From a virus: a stretch of 33,400 bases of DNA. The notes beneath the pieces were generated by a model. It searched no databases. It was not told the DNA's origin and worked only from the letters and a program-made list of their open reading frames with translations. Numbering within the stretch: the stretch's first letter is position 1; each line of letters opens with the position of its first letter. Positions 6,001 to 14,200 of this stretch are shown here, piece by piece. The stretch lies in the IMG/VR virus record IMGVR_UViG_3300021364_000090, positions 1-33,400 of that record; one strand, given 5' to 3'. The position numbers and the translations under genes were made by a program.

Positions 6001-8042
6001 GCAAGGACACCAACAGATTCAAAAACTTGGAATACAGAAACTAACTGAGCGTATGCATCATTCTTTAAGTGGAAACCAATTGACCCAAATACGATTTGAG
6101 TGAATGCATCCACAACCATAGACTCAAGAGGGCTATTGCCGTCGAGCTGAGCACCATCAGCAAACAAACCACCTGCTCTTGTCTTAGACGCATCATACTC
6201 TCCAGTGTTGGTATCATATACTGCTTTACCTAACTTTGAGATACATGAGCAGTTTTGTGTGTATGGTGATAAGAAAATTCTTTCTTTTGGTGGAATGACA
6301 TAGTAAATATCTAGAGTTGCATCCTGACCAACTGGAACTGGGTCAACCAATGTTAATTGACCGTCATTATCGATTGATGCAATCTCGTAGGTGTTTCCGT
6401 TTACTTTAATTGACCAACCATTTTGCAATTCTGAAGTAAAAACGGTATTAACATTACCACTAACAATCGTATTTCCTGCTTGTAAATTGACTCTACCTTT
6501 TCCTACATATCCACTTTGTTCTGGATATGCTACTGCATATCTCCATGTATATGCACTTTGAGATACAAATGCTCCAGTAATGTGTTTTGCTGCTACGGTT
6601 GCTTCACCTGTAATTGGGTCGTTAACCCCTCTATTCACAATAAATGTATTGGTGGTAGTATCGAAGTCAAGCACTTCCATCCATTCCTGGTCAATTAAAA
6701 TATAACCAGGACCAACATAATATTGAGGAACATCACCACCCTGCATCAGAGAAGTGATAATATTTTCCAATGTACTGATGTATGCTTGTGCTCTGGCACA
6801 TGCTGGGTAACCAGTAACATCTTGAGTAATAGGAGAATATGTCCAACCAGGATCTGTAGACCAGTTAGTTAAAATTTCTTGTTGTGCATGATACGAAAGT
6901 CTTTCGATTGCATAAATTTGCTCAATTTCTTCTCCTTGGATTTCAGGAATCAACTCTAGATTAGCATCCAAGTATGATAGACCAGCTTGAATAGATTTGA
7001 CATTACCACCAGACCTCAAGTCAGCGATAATTGCATCAGCAATAAGACCTAAGTCTCTTTCGCAAGTTGTTTGGTCATAATCTGGATTATTAACTAACGC
7101 TGGAAATTGCGCTAGCATGTCTGCAATCGCACTTGCAATTAGATTAGTTTTTCTAAATTCAATGGTATTTCCACTGTCTGGGAATACACCATCAATTTTT
7201 TGTAGAGTATGTCCTGATAGTACTCTAAAAGTTTGGTCAACTTCAGTTATTGTGCGATTGTCACTAGGTTCTGTTTCCAGATAACCGAGACCACCGCTGA
7301 AGTTATCTTCAAAGACCATGTAGTTGATATAACAACCAGATGTCACCCAGAAAATATCTCTACCTTCATTTTCTGGAATGACAATAGTTTCTCTTAGGTT
7401 ATCACCAACAATAGAGGTGCCTTTTGGCAAATAGATTGGGTTGTCCTCATAATATTTGCCAGTGGCTACACGAATGGTTGTGTTGCCATCCATTGCAGCA
7501 GCTGCTTTTGCTGCCGCTTTGATTGTTTGAAATGCTTTTGAAGGACTTGCGCCAGTATTACTGTCGCTACCATTAGGTTTTACATATAAAACATTCTGGT
7601 AGTCTGCTTCACCGAGGGGTGTTGGAGTGCCCCAACCAGATGAAGTCTTAGGACCATATAACTCTTTCTTAACACTATCAAAGTAATAATCATTTTCTTT
7701 GCCTAGCGTGCTAAGTGGTGCTACAACACCAGAAAGAATTTGCTCAGAAAAAGAAATAGTTGAAGTAGGCCAAGCACCATTTTCTTTAGGACCATATAAG
7801 TCATTGGTGCTAGTGTCTAACCAGAAATCTCCATTAGCACCATCACCTGCTGTAGGTGCTGCAGGACCATTTAGTAATTCTCCACCATCTGCTGAACCAG
7901 CAGTAATCTGGTTGATAGCAGCAACAACACTAGGTAAACCACTCGCGAGTTGAGTGATATCACCCACGTCGGTAGCGAGAGAGTTAATCTCCTGACGTTG
8001 TTGGTCAAAGGTATAACTTTTGGGGACGTTTCTTAGTGCCAT
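3096..8042 (-). CDS. Large baseplate/tail-fibre protein with beta-helix, helical and cupredoxin-like modules
   Basis: A 1648-residue virion protein. Residues 66-98 and 114-146 are two copies of a short fibre repeat (GDFWLDTSTNDLYGPK / NDYYFDSVKKELYGPK, each followed by GxW). Residues about 150-250 match a DUF1565/pectin-lyase-like right-handed beta-helix start (YVKPNGSDSNTGASPSKAFQ, TIRVATGKYYEDNPIYLP). Residues about 300-395 form a helical insert (CERDLGLIADAIIADLRSGG) familiar from cyanophage structural proteins. Near residues 1455-1540 is a cupredoxin-like domain (GHPFNIVTSPG, YTDGV, FTVPQDAPQFLYYQ). The last 100 residues resemble a common marine-phage fibre C-terminus (KIMVIHDGTNTYVNEYSTIF, SLGTFTAEI). 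Its ATG overlaps the stop of the 70-residue gene (TAATG). By position after gp8 and the DUF4815 protein it could take the place of T4 gp10-gp12; this is inferred. Confidence 0.85.
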   Translation of the reverse strand: MALRNVPKSYTFDQQRQEINSLATDVGDITQLASGLPSVVAAINQITAGSADGGELLNGPAAPTAGDGANGDFWLDTSTNDLYGPKENGAWPTSTISFSEQILSGVVAPLSTLGKENDYYFDSVKKELYGPKTSSGWGTPTPLGEADYQNVLYVKPNGSDSNTGASPSKAFQTIKAAAKAAAAMDGNTTIRVATGKYYEDNPIYLPKGTSIVGDNLRETIVIPENEGRDIFWVTSGCYINYMVFEDNFSGGLGYLETEPSDNRTITEVDQTFRVLSGHTLQKIDGVFPDSGNTIEFRKTNLIASAIADMLAQFPALVNNPDYDQTTCERDLGLIADAIIADLRSGGNVKSIQAGLSYLDANLELIPEIQGEEIEQIYAIERLSYHAQQEILTNWSTDPGWTYSPITQDVTGYPACARAQAYISTLENIITSLMQGGDVPQYYVGPGYILIDQEWMEVLDFDTTTNTFIVNRGVNDPITGEATVAAKHITGAFVSQSAYTWRYAVAYPEQSGYVGKGRVNLQAGNTIVSGNVNTVFTSELQNGWSIKVNGNTYEIASIDNDGQLTLVDPVPVGQDATLDIYYVIPPKERIFLSPYTQNCSCISKLGKAVYDTNTGEYDASKTRAGGLFADGAQLDGNSPLESMVVDAFTQIVFGSIGFHLKNDAYAQLVSVFQVFESVGVLAESGGYASITNSATNFGFEGLKAVGFSDNVLPIFAGGQVSNAQNITKTDINTSPSSIVGTTFASETGGTATRATIEVSIVDIGKFERGQTVTISNHVSTPDINGTNIVIDNVDFQNNQLQIVLPVAYNAGSIVDGLSTGEIEIASGSVFTKFTVTGYQAPPIPNYIIKIPGLGLDLTGNEHVVGEVLTYDEGNFTEFTTNFPLSDLEVASIANNASCQLFAPSTVNSSSHTFEYVGTGINYTAFPQNGGITDVTKQSVEVSSGKTYVSATDQSGNFSVGPFFNVNLRSGKVTFNGSVALGVLDSLQLKGSPGVPIFEFSPDDDLGGPVGRSDTVLPTQQAVRDYINKTSVLGNFIGLNKGTSSIPGLIVQLDATGKIDSSQIPQTSTFVVYTVETEAERLQDYIPVATKTIVSNTANTITLNNVTDLVDGLVVTGTNIPNNTRIVIGGIDIATNTITVDQTLPTSPDLTVGDSLAFLGDPLKAGDIVIQKNEADGDPLTLLQTWILTALPGTDANNWELIALNQLDAAAIVSGLISPSRLGTGVANDDTYLNGLNKFTPVVKGIQQPVASAITVSGSAEILKKTGTPLDISSITWAADVITVTTTTAHLLTTGDYVEIESVIPDTFNATYDVTVTGTQTFTASRVGNPGSYLSDGIVTFGVLQESGFVELDVNAVSYTAGQSSGASSLGVSSFAYERFTIDTQNVVDIREKSINLSKIQNIQPKTILGNLGNLASNPDQIPIGIGVAGVPTFEIALNGNRYTVYDENIQKSYGQTPDLQLVAGKEYVFRLGDVTGHPFNIVTSPGTIGANLYTDGVIGNGNANVGDLIRFTVPQDAPQFLYYQSGNDAANFGILKVVKIGDNLEVVDSTSSSTIVLDIFPTSRFDTAEYLIQAKNTVNPSWIHSTKIMVIHDGTNTYVNEYSTIFTVKSLGTFTAEINAGNVELKYSPEIQGNDYLNRLIIQKNYVAS

Positions 8043-8254
8043 TACTTACCAGCTATTTCTCGTAGAAGATGTTTAATTTCAGACAATTCGCCTTTCAAAG
8101 TTTCTACATCTGACTGTAGGTTTTTAATAATCCCAGAGGCAGATGTAGATCTTTTACTATTTTCAAATAAACTTTTATCTGTATTTATTATGGCACCAGT
8201 AGTGTTATCACGGTAGAGGTCATCATGTCCCTCTACCTTTGAAAATTTATTCAT
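8042..8254 (-). CDS. Conserved-looking small protein with C-terminal coiled coil
   Basis: A 70-residue protein beginning MNKFSKVEGHDDLYRDNTTG and then AIINTD. An N-terminal element of this kind occurs in small cyanophage proteins found near structural genes, as I recall it. Residues 43-68 form an amphipathic helix (IIKNLQSDVETLKGELSEIK HLL in the sequence), probably a short coiled coil. It is wedged between two giants: its ATG overlaps the stop of the DUF4815 gene, and its own stop overlaps the ATG of the 1648-residue gene. Translational coupling and a shared complex are therefore likely, for example as a linker or assembly helper. The exact function is unknown. Confidence 0.78.
   Translation of the reverse strand: MNKFSKVEGHDDLYRDNTTGAIINTDKSLFENSKRSTSASGIIKNLQSDVETLKGELSEIKHLLREIAGK
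8182..8189 (-). promoter_or_regulatory. Possible intragenic late promoter
   Basis: AATAAATA occurs on the minus strand inside the 70-residue gene, 140 bases before the 1648-residue gene. It could provide extra transcription of that fibre gene. The bases are also needed for the codons of the Ile-Ile-Asn-Thr stretch, and the distance is longer than at the other late promoters here, so confidence is low. Confidence 0.25.
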
Positions 8255-11200
8255 CAGTATGCCGCTACAATTCTCGCGTCTTGAATCTTAGGAACGTAAC
8301 ATGGATTGGATGCCTTCATGACAACTTTCACAGCAAATGAAGCAAACTCACTCAAATCAGAAACACTATACTTGTGCTCTTTATATGAAGACTGCGATTC
8401 AAACAATCCAGAAATAGCTGCTTCATTTGAAGGAATAACTTCAACATCTGGTAATCCATTACCGTTAAATGCAGACCACTCGATATCATCAAATACTAGT
8501 TGAGAATTCACTGGTTTTACTTTATAGTAAACCTCGACATCATCTTGTGCTGCCATGTTTGCAGTCAATCTAACTTCAATTGTTGTTGCTGGATTTGCAA
8601 GTGTTACTTCCTTAGTAACATATTTAGCGAGAGAAGTGCTATTCTTAGAAGTAGTATCTGGAGTAAAGCTGACACCAGATGAATAATCTATGGAGGAAAC
8701 CTCAACAAAACCAGGGACAGATTCATTCAAATCAGTAGCGTCTGCGGGTGAAATATTTTGATGCCATAGATTATCGCCAACTCTAATAATATCACTCACT
8801 TGATTATCACCACTATTAGAAGAATTTCTAGCAAAACTGCCTGTAGCAGAAGAAGTATAATCATCATTAATTGGTGCTTTCTCTTCTAAGACAGTAAGAG
8901 TTTCTGTCTTATCGTCCCAAGAAATAATAGTGCCATAGATTTTATTACCAAATCTATCAGAAAGGTTTTCTTGGAAAACTTCAACCTGTGTGCCAACAGT
9001 AAAGTTACTTACAACCCTAGTAATGCCATCTGGAGAAACAGCAACACCAGTAAATGATTGGACACCAAATGTCAAACTTTCACCTGCTTGGAATACACTG
9101 CTATTCTTAACTTTGACATAAACTAGAGATCCAACTACCTTGATAATATCACCACGGCAGTTTGAGATATCACCAGTAACACTTTGGTCTACTGTTGGAA
9201 TGATTGGGTCACCTGCCTGGTCAACGGGTAGATTAGTTACGTTAAACTTGTAAACAGGATAGAAAGATAGTAACTTATATCTTCTGCCAAATCTAACTTC
9301 ATTGCCTTTTGGTTTGTCAATCTGAGTAGAAATAACTTTAATAGATGAAGACCTCAAGTCAATGATAGGAGATAAATTATCTTTTGTAGTTGAGAAAGTA
9401 AACTTATATTCTAGAGACTCGTCAATATTATTCTTAACTTCATTAAATGTGGATGCAATAACTTTTTGATTATCAAAGAAATGCTCTTCATTCAAGAAAG
9501 TGGTTTCATAATCAGACTGTTGATAAGATGTGTAATTTGTACCAGTGCTGTCTTGTGGAATAATATTAGTCGTTTTAACACTGACATTAAATGGCGTTTC
9601 ACTGAATGACAAATATCCAATTTGTGGATATAGTTTCTCATACTTTCTATTATAAGATGCTAACACTGTGCTACCGCCACCAAATGTGCTGGATCCAGCG
9701 CCCAAATTAGAAGTAATATTGTATGAATTTAAACCAGAGTTACTTACTTCAAATAATGTGGAATTGATGTATTCTCCTTCAACACCACCGACATCAGTAG
9801 ATTGTCTAAAAGTAACATAAGATTTTCCAGAGTCTTCAAAACCAGAATTTCTGTGAGATACTTTAATAATTTTATTATTATTACGGAATAGTAAAGAGTC
9901 TGCACTATCATTAGACGAAGCATCTGTTTGGATTGGATTGTTGTCTAGTAAATCATAACCCAACTCTTCATTAGTCAATCTAATATTTGCTGGAGTATCA
10001 GTGGCAAATACTGCTCTTTTCATCACAAACTTAATATCTTGACTTAAGTCCTCTGTCCAAGCATCAACATTCTGTGATCTATAGACTGACCCAAGTAAAG
10101 GTTGCTGTGTAATAACTTGTGAAGTGGAAATATCAGTTTCACCTAGACGTGAAGACCATACTCTGTAATCAGTAGAATCAGTCTCGATACCTAATGTGTA
10201 ATCAGTATTATTTTGTAAGTAAATAGGATAATCAAATGTGAATCTGGTAGGAGATACAGAATCTAAAGTTTGACCATCTTGTGGGTCAACAGAAACACCC
10301 ATTCTAACTGCAGGAGTATCAATCTCAAGCACTGGCTCAATAACTGCCTCTCTGCTGATAGACCCATTAGGTCTTAGAATAATAGAAGGGGCATCAGTAT
10401 AACCAGACCCTTCTAGAAGAATAGATGTATCAAACACTTCACCGTTCGAGATGAATACGTTTGCTGTCGCAACACTGCCACCAGGAAGTTGTGGACTTTG
10501 AATAACTAATGTTGCTGAATCATATCCTTCACCATAATCAGTAATATTGAGAGAAACGATTCTACCAGAATCTTTAGCAATAGTTACAGTTAGAGTTGTG
10601 TTATTAAGAGTATTGAATTCTGTTAAAGATGGAATGGACAAACCTTCATTTGGTTGGAATCCACTACCATCAAGGCTGGTGTAGTTTGAAAGGACTAAAG
10701 TATAAACTTGGTCATTATTTACCCTCACAGTATTCTGTAGAGTAGGTAAAAGTTTATTGCCATTTTGGTCAACTACTTCTTTAACAACACCTTTAACACC
10801 AGAAACAAATCCAGAAATTGTTTCGCCAACAAGTAAATCTAGACTTCCACTGACATAAATTCTCAAATAAGTATCTGAAGACCTAACAACTTCGGTGCCA
10901 GGAATGATATGTGTGCCTGGTTTTCCAGAATTTGTATCCGTTAAATATACTCTGATTGGCAGAGTATCACTCTTCTGAGCGAAGTATAAATCAACATCGG
11001 TGACAAAGCAACCACCATCCATATTCTCAACACGGAATGTTTGAGACAATGGACTTGGTTTTGCTTGTGTAGAAGCGTTATCAATAAACTGTACGCCCTC
11101 AGACCCTTTGAGGAATGATGGTACTGTAGAAATAATAGATGCTGGTTGATTTGGGAAAGTTCCCGTAGCGTAATATTTACACTCTGCAAAACTATCTACA

Positions 11201-14200
11201 CTTTCATCATTTACATCTTCATCACTAGTCGTGAATCTAATTGTTTTGATTCCAGTAGTAAAGTTTAATTCTTCCCCTGCTGATTCATATGAAACGCTGT
11301 TAATATCTCCAGTCCAAGAAGAATTTTGTAAAGGTGGAGTCCCTGCTGGGAAAATTAAAAGTCCACTTGCATCTCCATTAGAATCTGTTTTAACTGAAGA
11401 TCCATCTTCATTTGCTCCAAATGGACCAAGAGAATTGCCAGGAATACCTGTATAGGTAACGTCTTGACAAACATAACGCGCTACATTTCTACCATCAATA
11501 AATGCATAGAATTTAGTATTCGGTTTTAATCTTCTTAAATTAAACTTGATTGCTCTAGATCTAGCATATAATTGTAGTGATGAAGCAACTGTGGTTTTAC
11601 CATTGGTAGTGGTTGTAATACCTTTTCCAATCTCATTATTTTGAGGACTAATGTTGGAAGATGTGGAGATAGTTGCTGAAACCACATTTGCCTCAGTATT
11701 AGTCGTAATATCATTTAAAGAGCTAACATTGAAGAATGCTCTATTCGTACCAATCCAATTAGTAATGTAGAAATTATTAAGACTTGCATAACCTTCTCTA
11801 GCATCAATTTTATTAACAAATACTGAGAATACTTTAGTATCGTTATTTAAAATATTTGGTGTCTGGGTATTATCATACCAATGGTCGATAGATGGGGAAA
11901 TGGAAGCATCTCCAACATATTGGACAACTACAAATGGGTTTGGATTAATCTTTCCATCTGCTGTTGCAAATTTGTTAGAAACAAAATCTTGAGTTGCATA
12001 AGGAAGAGTTAATACTTCTCCAGTTTTTTGATAACCAGCAACAGACCTTTCTTGGTTTGTAGTTACAACTTCTTTTAATCCATAGGAATTCTCAACAGTA
12101 GGAGCTGTAAGAATAGATTGCTGAGTATCAACGGAGCATTTATAGTCAAGTGACTTAAGATTACCTACCGCATGATTTTCAAAGTTGTCTACGATAATGC
12201 CAGACTTAAATCTATCTAGACCAATATCATCCTTGATTTGAGTATTAAATGTTTGTTGCTCAAGAATACTTAGAGTGGTGTAATACTCTAAACGCTCAAC
12301 ACGCTTCTCCAACTTACCGATGTCGCGCATCGTATAACGACGATTATCGACAGGTGTTACACGAATATCCTTTACATTTTCTGTGAAAGCAGGAATGAAG
12401 AGGTAGTATAGAGCAATCGCATCATCAGGAGACTCTGGTTTAGATGGATTGAGTGAAGAGTTGCCTTTCTTGACAATAAAGTTTCCTTTCTTATTCAAGA
12501 AAATACCATCAATTCTATCTAGATATTGCTTGCTATTAAATCCAAATGTATATTCTAAGTTATCGTCGTGAGCAGGTGTAGCAGAAGGAATACCACCAGA
12601 CCCATTAAATGAGATAGTGTTATTACTTGCTAATAGTGCTTTGTCTTGGAATCCAGAGATAATCGAATTTACATCGACTTTAGGTCTAAAATCAACCAAG
12701 TCGGCAAGATAAACTCTACCCAGTGAAGGTGAGTTAAAGTATGGGATATCTGATGTTGGGACTCCAGTAAGGAGATATGAGTCAACTGTGCAGAAATCTC
12801 CAGCAGAATGCTCAAAGTAATTAAACACAATTACTAATTGACCCGCAGGAGCATCAAAACCAGGCTTTAATACGAGGCGAGAAACATCGTAGAAAGTATC
12901 TCTCTGACCATCATCAAATGTAAACCTTTCAGTTACATCATAACCTTCAATTACATTGTTTTGGTCATCTAGAGTAGGAGGATTGGAAACAGACCCCTCG
13001 AAGACCTTAATATCGGTGCCATAGACACCAAATACATCTGCATATGAGATAACATCTGCAGTCTTGGCATCATAATCATATCCACGGAAAGGAATTACTT
13101 TGTCACCAGATGATACGACAACGATTCTTTTGTTTCTAATAGCAGTTTTAGTCTTAGGAGATGCTTTATCAACCTCAATAGTTGCCGTTAACTTTAATAC
13201 AACATTTGATGCTGAAGAAGCATCAGACCTAAAGGTTAGATTGTCTAGAGTGATAGAAACACCACCAGAAGACAATGCGGAAACTTGGTCGCCAGTGATA
13301 TACATGACATCACCATTCTCCAAACCAGTATCTGAGTTACCTTTATCTAAAACTGTCAATAAGAAGTTGCTTTCCCTAAATTCGATAAATCTCTGTGTGC
13401 CAAATTTAAGTTGAGCAGAGAAAGTAATCTGACCACCAGAAGTGGATGAAGTAGTAATAAAGTCTCTACGAATATAGTATCTAATCTTGGTGTCATCACT
13501 ATCTTGAATCAAGCTGCTAGCAGATTTGAATCCTAGTGGGAAGAGAAGAGATGAATTTTCTGGATTGGAAATTTTATTTCTCTTTCTCACAAGAGTTGCA
13601 TTAGTTACGTCTTCTTGGAGGGCAGTATCAAGATATACTTGACCTCTAATTAATCCACTTGGAGGAGTCACAATTTCTATGATGTTTCTGCGTAATACAC
13701 CAGTAGAATCAACAAACTCGACAACATCTCCAGGAAGCAGGTCAATTGTAGGATTGCCAGAGAATGCTAAGCAAGTAAGAATCTTTTTGCCAGCACTGCC
13801 TTCAAAAGTAGAAGAAGTAACATCTTTACTTGTGGAATATGTGGTATCGAATGTTTCCACATCAGCAGTAAACTTATTAACCTCACCATCTCCAAATTCA
13901 GAGAATAGAGATTTCACACTTTCATTCGTGTATGTATATACAGTATTTTTAAATAAAACTGTTTTAACAACTGCTGATGTTGGTGGAGTGCCTGCATCAA
14001 AACTTACAATGGTAGATGGAGCAGATACATATTCATCACTCAATGCCTTTCTATCGTTAATATCAATTCTAATAACTCGTCCACCCTCTATAACTGGTTT
14101 AACTACCGAAACATCAAAAAACTTACCATCAATACTTAGTGGTTTTGTTGATGCTGCCGCTGTTGATTGTGAATATTGAGACCCTCTCTTAGTGACAACA

